Shown one piece after another: positions 17,887 to 25,932 of a stretch of DNA of 64,000 nucleotides. The DNA is from Polynucleobacter sp. MWH-HuK1 (GTDB taxonomy: Bacteria > Pseudomonadota > Gammaproteobacteria > Burkholderiales > Burkholderiaceae): NCBI RefSeq assembly GCF_018881815.1, contig NZ_JACVPP010000001.1, positions 865,352 to 929,351 on the forward strand, given 5' to 3'. Under the pieces are notes generated by a model. The model made no database searches and was not told the origin of the DNA. It saw only the letters and a program-made list of their open reading frames with translations. Every line of letters begins with the position of its first letter. Within the stretch, counting starts at the first letter, position 1. The position numbers and the translations under genes are program-made.

Positions 17887-18957
17887 ATGAAAACAATCTC
17901 ACAAACTCCACGTTTTATCGGTATAGCTTGCGCCCTTTTTAGCTTGCTTATTACAGGTAATGCGTTCTCCAATGATTCACATGACGCTCCTGCTCCAGCA
18001 ACAGCTTCAGCTCCGGCAGCACCTAAAGCAAAGGTGCCGCCTCCTGCTGCGGGTGACGATCAAATGAGCAAAGCCTTGTTTGAAAAGATTAGCAAGGGTT
18101 CTGGGGACATTGTTATTCGTACTGGTGATTTGCCTGCTGGTGCGACGCCGAGCGAAAGTAAGCCCGTTGATAAACCTAAGGCTGTGAAAGCGGCTGCAAA
18201 ACCAGTCGATAAAGATGCTCACGATGTGCATTGGTCTTATGTGGATGGCCCTGGCGGTCCTGAAAACTGGGGAAATCTTAGTAAAGATAATCTAGCATGC
18301 TCGAAAGGTAAGACTCAGTCCCCGATCAATATTAATATCGATCGGGCTGTTAAAGCGGAATTGGCTCCTTTGGAGTTTCTCTACAGACCATCCCCTTTGT
18401 CTATTGTTGATAATGGACATACGGTTATGGTCAACTACGGTGAAGGCAGTAATTTGCTTGTTGATGGTCGTCAATATCGCTTGGTTCAATTCCATTTTCA
18501 TAAACCGAGCGAAGAGGCCATTAATGGTGATCGCACTGACATGGTGGCACACCTAGTGCACCAGCATCACGATGGTAGTTTAGTTGTGGTTGGGGTATTA
18601 ATGAGTACAAAGAAGCCAAGTCCAGCAAGAAAGTCATGGTTTGGGGATGAAGCTGTTAAAGAAAATCCTATGATTCAGACGCTTTGGAATAATGTGCCAT
18701 TAATCAAGGGTAAAACTGAAATGCCTGGCGTAATAATCGATGTAAATCAGTTATTGCCAGCAGATAGAAGCTATTTCACATACATGGGTTCTTTAACTAC
18801 TCCGCCTTGTAGCGAGAATGTTCTCTGGTTTGTGATGAAAAACCCTATTTATGTAAGTGAAGAGCAGGTTAAGAACTTTGACCGTATTTATCCTATGAAT
18901 GCGCGCCCGTTGCAGCCTAAAGGTGATCGCTTAATCAAAGAAACTCGGGGAAGCTAG
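17887..18957 (+). CDS. Secreted alpha-class carbonic anhydrase
   Basis: A 356-residue protein for reversible hydration of CO2 to bicarbonate in the periplasm or outside. A signal peptide (1-27) is followed by an Ala/Pro/Lys-rich spacer to about residue 112, then the alpha-CA domain (about 113-350). Zinc ligands are readable as H203 and H205 in QFHFHKPSE and H222 in MVAHLVHQH. The active-site segment GSLTTPPCSENVLWFV is intact. The frame extends to a TTG at 17818, but the ATG at 17887 places the signal peptide at the N-terminus and is chosen. It sits between the fliR operon and the flgB promoter; a flagellar link is positional only. A strong terminator follows. Confidence 0.92.
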   Translation: MKTISQTPRFIGIACALFSLLITGNAFSNDSHDAPAPATASAPAAPKAKVPPPAAGDDQMSKALFEKISKGSGDIVIRTGDLPAGATPSESKPVDKPKAVKAAAKPVDKDAHDVHWSYVDGPGGPENWGNLSKDNLACSKGKTQSPININIDRAVKAELAPLEFLYRPSPLSIVDNGHTVMVNYGEGSNLLVDGRQYRLVQFHFHKPSEEAINGDRTDMVAHLVHQHHDGSLVVVGVLMSTKKPSPARKSWFGDEAVKENPMIQTLWNNVPLIKGKTEMPGVIIDVNQLLPADRSYFTYMGSLTTPPCSENVLWFVMKNPIYVSEEQVKNFDRIYPMNARPLQPKGDRLIKETRGS

Positions 18958-18985
18958 AGGTTCTTCAAGTTTGTATAAGTCATGA

Positions 18986-19004
18986 TTTGGCAGGATTTGC
19001 CAAA
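18986..19004. promoter_or_regulatory. Upstream palindrome 1 of the flgB promoter
   Basis: TTTGGCAGGATTTGCCAAA has 7-bp perfect arms separated by 5 bases and shares the GGCA-N5-TGCC core with the sites at 5058 and 19033. It lies about 207 bases before the predicted flgB transcription start, a normal distance for an enhancer used by a sigma-54 activator. Confidence 0.6.
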
Positions 19005-19032
19005 AATTAGGGGTTCATACGAAGCTAAACCC

Positions 19033-19045
19033 GGCAAAATTTGCC
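19033..19045. promoter_or_regulatory. Upstream palindrome 2 of the flgB promoter
   Basis: GGCAAAATTTGCC is a perfect 13-bp palindrome about a single central base, with the same GGCA-N5-TGCC core. It is centred 44 bases from palindrome 1, about four helical turns, so both would face the same side of the DNA. It lies upstream of the carbonic anhydrase terminator and about 163 bases before the predicted start. Confidence 0.6.
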
Positions 19046-19057
19046 CCCTACTATATT

Positions 19058-19079
19058 AAAGCCCTAGAAATAGGGCTTT
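19058..19079 (+). terminator. Rho-independent terminator after the fliF-carbonic anhydrase run
   Basis: A perfect 9-bp stem (AAAGCCCTA / TAGGGCTTT) closed by a GAAA tetraloop and followed by a run of T. It ends rightward transcription after the carbonic anhydrase gene and insulates the flgB promoter. Confidence 0.88.
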
Positions 19080-19175
19080 TTTATTGTTTTTATTCTATTT
19101 TTTAAGTTTTAGACTCAAGAGGGTTCATGTCTAAATAGGTTAGCGATCACTTATCTTTTTTCTAAAAATCGACTT

Positions 19176-19191
19176 TGGCACGGTCTTTGCA
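19176..19191 (+). promoter_or_regulatory. Sigma-54 promoter of the flg-mot-flhB operon
   Basis: TGGCACGGTCTTTGCA matches the -24/-12 consensus TGGCACG-N4-TTGCA completely, with GG and GC separated by exactly 10 bases. The predicted start is near 19202, giving a 50-base leader to flgB. This shows that the flgB operon depends on RpoN and therefore on an activator such as the regulator at 2311-3828. Confidence 0.92.
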
Positions 19192-19251
19192 TATTCATAC
19201 GTGAGGACTTTCCCCTCAGGTGTCATCGTCCCCGAATAGGGAGGAGATTAA

Positions 19252-19668
19252 ATGAACGCAGTGCCGCAGTACGACCCACTTACTTTTGGTGAAACCGCAT
19301 TTAAATTGCGGACTTTCCGTCAGCAAGTGCTGGGTAATAATTTGGCAAATTCTGATACCCCGGGCTTTAAAGCGCGGGATATACGCTTTGCTGACGTACT
19401 AAAGGCTCAATTAGAAGGTGTTTCACCATCTAATGCGATTGGTTTGTCTATTACCCATTCAGGACATATTCAGGGCAAGGCGCCTCAGGATGATCCACGT
19501 TTGCTCTATCGCATTCCTAATCAACCATCGATGGATGGTAATACGGTAGATGGCGATTTTGAGTTAAGCGAATTTACCAAGAACTCTGTTTTTACAGAGT
19601 CCGCATTAAATATGTTGGGTAGCACAATTCGCTCTCGTATGTCGGCTATTACAGGACAGGCCTCATGA
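19252..19668 (+). CDS. flgB: Flagellar proximal rod protein FlgB
   Basis: A 138-residue rod subunit. The N-terminal family motif NNLANSDTPGFKARDI (about 29-44) is clear, and the C-terminal helix (LNMLGSTIRSRMSAITGQ) is the pairing partner of the other axial proteins. A very strong GGAGGAG ribosome site precedes the ATG. It is the first gene behind the sigma-54 promoter and overlaps flgC by 4 bases. Confidence 0.96.
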   Translation: MNAVPQYDPLTFGETAFKLRTFRQQVLGNNLANSDTPGFKARDIRFADVLKAQLEGVSPSNAIGLSITHSGHIQGKAPQDDPRLLYRIPNQPSMDGNTVDGDFELSEFTKNSVFTESALNMLGSTIRSRMSAITGQAS

Positions 19669-20069
19669 GTTTATTGGGTGCATTTGATATTGGCTCTACT
19701 GGATTGACTGCTCAGTCTTTGCGGCTTAATACGACCGCTTCCAATATTGCCAACGTAGAAAGCGTATCTGGACCTGATGGTCGTCCATACCGTGCTCGTC
19801 AGGTGGAATTTAGTGCTGTATATAAACCGGGGCAGCCTGGTGCTGGTGTTGAGGTAAGCAAGATTATTGAGAGCAATGCTCCATTGCGGATTGAATACCG
19901 ACCTGGACACCCAAAGGCAAATGCTGCTGGTTATGTTGAGATGCCAAACGTAAATCCGGTGGAGGAGATGGTGAATATGATTTCAGCGTCACGCTCTTAT
20001 CAGATGAATGTGGAAGCAATGAACGTGTCACGTCAGTTGATGTTAAAGACCTTAGATTTAGGTAAGTAA
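19665..20069 (+). CDS. flgC: Flagellar proximal rod protein FlgC
   Basis: A 134-residue rod subunit of standard length. It has the N-terminal axial motif ASNIANVESVSGPDGRPYRAR (about 25-46, given here in full as part of the FlgC pattern) and the C-terminal signature EEMVNMISASRSYQMNVEAM. The ATG overlaps the flgB stop (ATGA), indicating coupled translation. Confidence 0.96.
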   Translation: MSLLGAFDIGSTGLTAQSLRLNTTASNIANVESVSGPDGRPYRARQVEFSAVYKPGQPGAGVEVSKIIESNAPLRIEYRPGHPKANAAGYVEMPNVNPVEEMVNMISASRSYQMNVEAMNVSRQLMLKTLDLGK

Positions 20070-20106
20070 ATAGTAGCGCCTGCAAAGTAAGAGATAAGAG
20101 GAAATC

Positions 20107-20805
20107 ATGGCAACCGATCCATTAAGCGGACTCAGAGTTTACGACCCAGCTACGGCGAATAAGCCTGCTGATGCAACCTCAAGCTCCACGCCAGGTGGTT
20201 CTGCTACAGAGCAAACACAAAATTTTTTAAAGTTGTTAATTGCTCAAATTCAGAATCAAGACCCAATGGCACCAATGGATGCATCGACTATGACATCACA
20301 AATGTCGCAGCTCAACATGGTAAGCAGTATGAGCAATATGAATACTTCTATGACTGCCATGCTTGCGCAAATGCAAAGTGTGAACTTTATGAATCAAGCT
20401 GCCTTGATTGGTCATAGTCCGGTAGTTGCTGGTAATGGAATTGCATTCGATGGCACAAACCAAGTGATGCTTGGAGCAAATGCAACTAATCCATTGAAAT
20501 CAGTAGTGGCGACGATTACTGATGCAAGTGGCAATGTGGTCAATAGCGTAGATCTCGGGAATGTAAATGCTGGAATGTCGAATTTTATTTGGAATGGCAA
20601 GGATGCTAGTGGCAGCACTGTTCCAGCAGGTATGTATTACTTAAGCCTCTCCGGTACAAATTCAGACAATGCAACAGAAAACCCGACAGCTTATGTGGCG
20701 TCAGCAGTCGCTTCAGTAACCAAGGGTAGCAATGGCGATGCAATATTAAATCTTTTGGATGGTAGAGCGATTAGCTCTTCAGATGTACAGCAATGGATTA
20801 GTTGA
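20107..20805 (+). CDS. flgD: Flagellar hook cap/scaffold protein FlgD
   Basis: A 232-residue protein that caps the growing hook and is discarded when it is complete. The N-terminal part shows NFLKLLIAQIQNQDPMAPMD (about 39-58), the strongest FlgD signature, and the C-terminal half contains a FlgD Ig-like/Tudor-like region with WNGKDASGSTVPAGMYYLSL (about 161-180). It lies in the canonical flgC-flgD-flgE order. Confidence 0.95.
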   Translation: MATDPLSGLRVYDPATANKPADATSSSTPGGSATEQTQNFLKLLIAQIQNQDPMAPMDASTMTSQMSQLNMVSSMSNMNTSMTAMLAQMQSVNFMNQAALIGHSPVVAGNGIAFDGTNQVMLGANATNPLKSVVATITDASGNVVNSVDLGNVNAGMSNFIWNGKDASGSTVPAGMYYLSLSGTNSDNATENPTAYVASAVASVTKGSNGDAILNLLDGRAISSSDVQQWIS

Positions 20806-20862
20806 TTAATTGTAATTAGCATTAATAAACAGAATAAACACAGATAGACAGAGGAAATAAAA

Positions 20863-23607
20863 ATGGGATATGGAATCGGATTATCAGGATTGAAATCAGC
20901 CTCCGAAGCAATTGACGTTACCAGTAATAACATATCGAATGCTCAGACCGTAGGCTATAAGTCGGGGGAGTATGTATTCTCCGATCAATTCTTTAGAGCT
21001 CAAGATCCTCAGTCTGTCGATCGTGCTGGTATGGGTTCTTATCGCATGGCGATTCGCAGAACTGGTAGCTATGGTACGGTGGTGAACACTCAAAATCCCC
21101 TAGATATGGCGATTACTGGACCAGGTATGTTTATGTTAGCCAAGACTGTGGATGGCACTGTGCCAACAGAAAATCCAACTAAATTCCAATTTACTCGTAA
21201 CGGCCAGTTTGCGGTTGACAACAAGAATCGTATCGTCAATGAAAACGGAATGTTCTTGGTGGGTTATCCGGCAGATGCGTCAGGAAAAATTATTTCCAGC
21301 TCAAAGTCTGTCTTGATTCTTGATCAATCTCCACTTGCGCAGCAGGCGACAAAAAATTCAAACATTAATTTGAATTTAGACAATCGCGTGAATTCAATTA
21401 CTGGGAACGCATTTAATAAAACTGAGCCTACTAGTTACAGTCAAACTACCTCCCAGACTGTATATGACGACAAAGGCTTGGCGCACACTTTGGCTGTGTA
21501 TTACAAAAAAATGCATTCAACAAACCTTGAGTTGCAGGGAGATGGCAGTGGTACAACCTTTACATTTACTCCGCAGCAAGATTTGGGAACTACTTTAGCT
21601 GGTGAGCAAACTAACAAAATTGCTACAAGTTCTAAGCCGTTGGCAGCAACGGGCGGAACTACTGAAACAATTTCTAATGCGGTATTAACCTACGTTAGCG
21701 GTGGCTCAGAGTCCCTTGATTCAGAAATTGGTACTTTTGGTGGAATAACAGGGGGCTCTAATTATTTGCCGGGTTCTTATTCAAATGTAGCGCTATCTGG
21801 AGGCTCTGGACAGGGTGCACGTGCAAACATCGTAGTTGGTGCAGGTGGTAACGTTACTGATGTTACGCTAACAGCTTCAGGGGTAGGGTATAAAGCTGGT
21901 GAGTTTTTAAGTGTCATGCCAAATGTGGTCGGCGGAACTGGGTCTGGTTTCTCAATCCCTATTAACACCACAATTACCAACGGTATTGGAGAGTTAGCTC
22001 TTACCGGTGGCAGCGGATATGGAGCAACCACTTACACTAACGTATCTATGACTGGGGGTACGGGTACAGGTGCAAAAGCACAGGTAATTGTCTCGGCCAA
22101 TGGAACGGCAACTGTGACGCTTACCACAGCTGGTACAGGGTATACGGCTGGTGATACCTTAACAATTGCAGATTCTGCAATCGGAAGTTATGGCGGGTCA
22201 AATATCACGGTACCTATCGCAACAATTTCTGGTGGAGGTGCAACAGGACCGGCTGCAACACTGGGGGCTCTCACGAATGCGACAGGTCATGCGCCTGCCA
22301 TTGTTACTTATAAAAATGTGCCGTTGACTGGCGGATCTGGTACTGGAGCTTTGGCAACAGTTACCGTAAATTCTGCTGGGGAGGTTGCTCATGTTGCATT
22401 AACAAATGGGGGCACTGGATATTTGCCTACCGACACATTAGGTATTGCAGCAGCAAGCATTGGTAATGGCAATGGAAGTGGATTCGAGGGAGTTGTTGGC
22501 GCAAAAAGAGCCGGGATCAAGACATTGGCTGCAGCACCGTCTAATGCTGGCACAGGGTATACCGATGGAATTTATGAGGATGTACCGCTTACTGGATCAG
22601 CCACTGGTTTTGGCGCAAAGGCATCAATTGTGATTTCAAATGGATTGGTTACGAAAGTTACCATGACCGATGGCGGAACTGGATATAAATCAACAGATAC
22701 ATTGTCAGTGGATCCAAACTCGGTAGGCGGAACTGGGTCTGGCTTTGCAATAGCTATTAGCGGGCTAAATACTCAAATTGCGGCAGGTAAGGGAACAAGA
22801 GGTTCGACATACAACCTCAAGCTATCAGATGGGACCAATCTGTCCCTCACGCAAGTTAGTGAAGCAGGTAATGGTACGCCAAAATATGTAGTGAACGTTG
22901 ATCGCTATGCAGTATTTGCAACTTTAGATGGAAATCCAGTTGGACAAGATGCCGCTGGAAGTGCTATTACTAAAGTAAAAATTGGCGGCATCCTCACTGA
23001 TGAACAAACTTCTTTAGGCACAGTGGCTTTTGTTGGCGGTAAAAATCTTGATTCATTATCGCGAGATGCATTTGGAACGCCTCAATTTGATACACAGTTT
23101 AAGATCGATGCTTCTAGCGGATCAGGAAACGGTTGGGGTCAAACAAACAATGGTGGTGTGGTGCAATTCACATTAAAAAGCACCAATATGACCGCATATT
23201 CATCAGCTGGCCAAACCTACGCAAATGATCAGGATGGATCAGCTACGTCACAGCTAGCCTCTTTCAATATTGACAATAGCGGAAAGCTTGTTGCGCAATA
23301 TGACAACGGTAAATCTGTAGTCAAAGGACAAGTGATATTAGCCTATTTTAATAATTTGGAAGGATTGATCCCAAATGGAAATAACACCTACGAGGCGTCA
23401 TCCGCTTCAGGTGATCCATTGCTAAGTTTCCCGGGTGATGGAACTTTAGGTGCAATTCGATCAAAAGCTGTTGAACAATCTAACGTTGATTTAACTGAAG
23501 AATTAGTGAGATTGATGGTATTGCAACGTCAGTATTCAGCGGTTTCACAAGCGACTAAAGTCATGGCCGCAACCTTAATTGATGATGCTATCAATATTGG
23601 TAGATAA
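20863..23607 (+). CDS. flgE: Flagellar hook protein FlgE with expanded central domain
   Basis: A 914-residue hook protein, about twice the size of enteric FlgE (about 400). Conserved axial parts are at both ends: SGLKSASEAIDVTSNNISNA (8-27), the FlgF/G/E-like core to about residue 250, and the C-terminal VEQSNVDLTEELVRLMVLQR region (about 869-890). The extra length is mostly residues 295-634, a block of four Gly/Thr-rich repeats each about 80 residues. These would form extra surface domains on the hook. The reading frame is clean throughout. The gene lies in the flgD-flgE-flgF order with an AGAGGA ribosome site. Confidence 0.93.
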   Translation: MGYGIGLSGLKSASEAIDVTSNNISNAQTVGYKSGEYVFSDQFFRAQDPQSVDRAGMGSYRMAIRRTGSYGTVVNTQNPLDMAITGPGMFMLAKTVDGTVPTENPTKFQFTRNGQFAVDNKNRIVNENGMFLVGYPADASGKIISSSKSVLILDQSPLAQQATKNSNINLNLDNRVNSITGNAFNKTEPTSYSQTTSQTVYDDKGLAHTLAVYYKKMHSTNLELQGDGSGTTFTFTPQQDLGTTLAGEQTNKIATSSKPLAATGGTTETISNAVLTYVSGGSESLDSEIGTFGGITGGSNYLPGSYSNVALSGGSGQGARANIVVGAGGNVTDVTLTASGVGYKAGEFLSVMPNVVGGTGSGFSIPINTTITNGIGELALTGGSGYGATTYTNVSMTGGTGTGAKAQVIVSANGTATVTLTTAGTGYTAGDTLTIADSAIGSYGGSNITVPIATISGGGATGPAATLGALTNATGHAPAIVTYKNVPLTGGSGTGALATVTVNSAGEVAHVALTNGGTGYLPTDTLGIAAASIGNGNGSGFEGVVGAKRAGIKTLAAAPSNAGTGYTDGIYEDVPLTGSATGFGAKASIVISNGLVTKVTMTDGGTGYKSTDTLSVDPNSVGGTGSGFAIAISGLNTQIAAGKGTRGSTYNLKLSDGTNLSLTQVSEAGNGTPKYVVNVDRYAVFATLDGNPVGQDAAGSAITKVKIGGILTDEQTSLGTVAFVGGKNLDSLSRDAFGTPQFDTQFKIDASSGSGNGWGQTNNGGVVQFTLKSTNMTAYSSAGQTYANDQDGSATSQLASFNIDNSGKLVAQYDNGKSVVKGQVILAYFNNLEGLIPNGNNTYEASSASGDPLLSFPGDGTLGAIRSKAVEQSNVDLTEELVRLMVLQRQYSAVSQATKVMAATLIDDAINIGR
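21745..22764 (+). repeat. Four tandem Gly-rich repeats inside flgE
   Basis: Residues about 295-368, 375-452, 464-545 and 553-634 of FlgE follow one pattern: Y-x-N-V-x-L-T-G-G-S-G-x-G-A, then an 18-20 residue strand pair, then G-G-T-G-Y-x-x-x-D-T-L, then G-G-T-G-S-G-F. The 17-base string GGCGGAACTGGGTCTGG occurs identically at 21931 and 22726, which suggests fairly recent duplication. Similar Gly-rich repeats are typical of phage tail-fibre and adhesin-like proteins (general resemblance only). Confidence 0.8.
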
Positions 23608-23628
23608 GAGTGAATTGACTGAGTAATC

Positions 23629-24390
23629 ATGATTAATCGCTACGCTTATACCTCAATGACAGGAGCAACTTCTGCAACGCAGCAGTTGGCTGTGACGTCG
23701 AACAATCTGGCAAACGCTTTAACGCCAGGGTTCCGTGAGGTGATTAGCGCGTTTCGGGCTGTTCCACTAAAGGGTGATGGTGAGCCATTTAGAGGCAATG
23801 GAGCTGATTCAAGGGTTTTTGTAGTTGATACAACTCCGGGAAGTAATTTCAATCAGGGGCAAATTCAAACTACTGGAAATTCATTGGATGTTGCAATTAA
23901 AGGTGATGGCATGTTCGTGGTTCGTCGTCCTGATGGGCAAGAGGCGTACACACGAGCAGGCAAATTCATGACTAATGAGCAAGGATTGCTCATGCTTGGA
24001 AAAGATATTCCAGTCGTTGGTACGGGTGGCACGATTACGATTCCAGTTGGTGCATCCGTACAAATTGCTGAGGATGGTGCTGTATATACCCAGATTCCAG
24101 GAAATCAATATCTTAATCAAGCAGGTAAGCTTAAGTTAGTCAATCCTAATACGGAGAGCTTAGTAAGAGCGGCTGATGGATTATTTGATATTCCAGGTGA
24201 ACAGGCGGCCGCAGACCCTAAAGTCAGAGTGGTGCAGGGCGCCTTTGAATTAAGTAATAACAACCCGGCACTAGCTATGGTTCAAATGATCGACCAAAGT
24301 CGAATGTTTGATTTGAATACTAGGTCTATTACCTTTGCAGATCAGAATGCGCGATCAGCAACAACATTACTGTCCCTTTCACGCGCCTAA
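23629..24390 (+). CDS. flgF: Flagellar proximal rod protein FlgF
   Basis: A 253-residue axial protein of usual FlgF length. The N-terminal motif LAVTSNNLANALTPGFREVI (about 19-38) and central GNSLDVAIKGDGMFVVRRPD segment are characteristic. The C-terminus (LNTRSITFADQNARSATTLL) is more divergent than in FlgG. It lies between flgE and flgG. Confidence 0.94.
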   Translation: MINRYAYTSMTGATSATQQLAVTSNNLANALTPGFREVISAFRAVPLKGDGEPFRGNGADSRVFVVDTTPGSNFNQGQIQTTGNSLDVAIKGDGMFVVRRPDGQEAYTRAGKFMTNEQGLLMLGKDIPVVGTGGTITIPVGASVQIAEDGAVYTQIPGNQYLNQAGKLKLVNPNTESLVRAADGLFDIPGEQAAADPKVRVVQGAFELSNNNPALAMVQMIDQSRMFDLNTRSITFADQNARSATTLLSLSRA

Positions 24391-24414
24391 TAATAAATAA
24401 GAAAAAGAGAAAAG

Positions 24415-25203
24415 ATGATACGCTCACTATGGATCGCTAAGACTGGGATGGATGCAGAGCAGTTCAATTTAGATGTTATTACCAATAACCTATCGAACTC
24501 TCAGACTACAGCCTTTAAACGTGTACAGCCAATGTTTCAAGACTTGCTGTATACCACTTTACGTACCGCGGGATCGGCCGCAAATGCTCAGAATTTATTG
24601 CCTACTGGATTACAAGTCGGTGCTGGTGCTGCGGTGACATCAACAGAGCGGAACAATATTCAAGGGACATTAGTACAGACTGGTAATCAGCTGGACGTAG
24701 CAATTCAGGGTAATGGATATTTTCAAATTCAGCTGGCAGATGGAACATTAGCCTATACCAGAAACGGCCAATTCAGTAAAAGTGCAACTGGTCAGATTGT
24801 GACATCCTCAGGTAATGTGGTTGCGGGTGCGGGAGTGATTCCAGCAAATGCGACATCGGTAACTATTAACCAGGCAGGTCTTGTTCAATATACATTGCAG
24901 GGTAATCAAACTGCAATTACCGCTGGCCAAATTACTATGGCTAACTTTGTAAACCCAGCAGGGTTGTTTGCGCTTGGTGGCGGTAACTTTATTCCAACTC
25001 CTGCATCGGGAACAGCCCAAAACAATATTGCTGGTACGAACGGCATGGGCACAACAAATCAGTATTACATTGAGCAGTCAAACGTCAACGTAGCAGAAGA
25101 GTTGGTTAATTTGATAGCTGCACAGCGTGCTTATGAAATCAATACTCGCGCAGTAACTGCTTCAGACCAAATTCTGCAACGTGTAAGTAATATGGGACAG
25201 TAA
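24415..25203 (+). CDS. flgG: Flagellar distal rod protein FlgG
   Basis: A 262-residue distal rod protein of normal length, with MIRSLWIAKTGMDAEQFNLD at the N-terminus, QLDVAIQGNGYFQIQLADGT in the middle, and the highly conserved C-terminal EQSNVNVAEELVNLIAAQRA and YEINTRAVTASDQILQ segments. Its stop codon overlaps the flgH start. Confidence 0.97.
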   Translation: MIRSLWIAKTGMDAEQFNLDVITNNLSNSQTTAFKRVQPMFQDLLYTTLRTAGSAANAQNLLPTGLQVGAGAAVTSTERNNIQGTLVQTGNQLDVAIQGNGYFQIQLADGTLAYTRNGQFSKSATGQIVTSSGNVVAGAGVIPANATSVTINQAGLVQYTLQGNQTAITAGQITMANFVNPAGLFALGGGNFIPTPASGTAQNNIAGTNGMGTTNQYYIEQSNVNVAEELVNLIAAQRAYEINTRAVTASDQILQRVSNMGQ

Positions 25204-25925
25204 TGAGCGGACTGGCTAAAAAATATCGTCACTATATAGCGCTAATCTTTAGTGCAATAGTGCTTTGGGGTTGTGCGAGTGCCGACCGTCCATCATTATT
25301 GACGACTCCAGTGACTGCGAGACCTCGCCCCATTCAGGAAACATCTGCAAATATGGGAAGTCTTTATCCTGCAAACTCTGGCGGTCCATATGTAAATGCA
25401 GTGAGTCATCGCCCATTATTTGAGGATCGTCGTGCACGTAATGTAGGTGATACGCTTACTGTAGTGCTCAATGAAACAACGAGTGCGGCTAAGAATAGTG
25501 GTATGTCTGCTGCAAGAAAAGCTAATGCAGCATCTGACTTCTCTAATACTGGACCAATGTCATTTGGCCCCTACACTAGTATTGCTAACATTGCGAACTT
25601 TGGTGGAACTGGTGATATAAAAAGTGAGGGCACAGGTGCAAGTGCAGCAAGTAATACTTTTGCGGGCACCATTACAGTTACCGTTGTTGAGGTGCTTTCC
25701 AACGGCAACCTAGTGGTGGCTGGTGAGAAGCAGGTTGCGGTCAGCAATGAAGAAGAAATCATTCGCTTTGGTGGAGTGGTAAATCCTAATACCTTAGTCT
25801 TTAATCAAGTTTCATCTCAGCAGGTGGCTGATGCACGTATTGAATACCGCGGCAGAGGTGCAACAGATGACACTCAGGGCACTGGCTGGCTCACAAGACT
25901 ATTCTTGAAATTAGCGCCGTTCTAA
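25203..25925 (+). CDS. flgH: Flagellar L-ring lipoprotein FlgH
   Basis: A 240-residue outer-membrane L-ring protein. The signal sequence ends in a lipobox (IVLWGC, Cys24), consistent with lipidation. FlgH signatures are visible: LFEDRRARNVGDTLTVVLNE (about 70-90) and the C-terminal VNPNTLVFNQVSSQQVADAR region. The ATG overlaps the flgG stop, and flgI follows within 8 bases. The L ring shows that this is a Gram-negative flagellum. Confidence 0.96.
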   Translation: MSGLAKKYRHYIALIFSAIVLWGCASADRPSLLTTPVTARPRPIQETSANMGSLYPANSGGPYVNAVSHRPLFEDRRARNVGDTLTVVLNETTSAAKNSGMSAARKANAASDFSNTGPMSFGPYTSIANIANFGGTGDIKSEGTGASAASNTFAGTITVTVVEVLSNGNLVVAGEKQVAVSNEEEIIRFGGVVNPNTLVFNQVSSQQVADARIEYRGRGATDDTQGTGWLTRLFLKLAPF

Positions 25926-25932
25926 TTTGATC

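Noticed and set aside
21745..22764. Phage insertion in flgE
   Set aside because: The repeats are in frame, flanked by intact FlgE parts, and no phage genes or attachment repeats are present; internal duplication explains them better.
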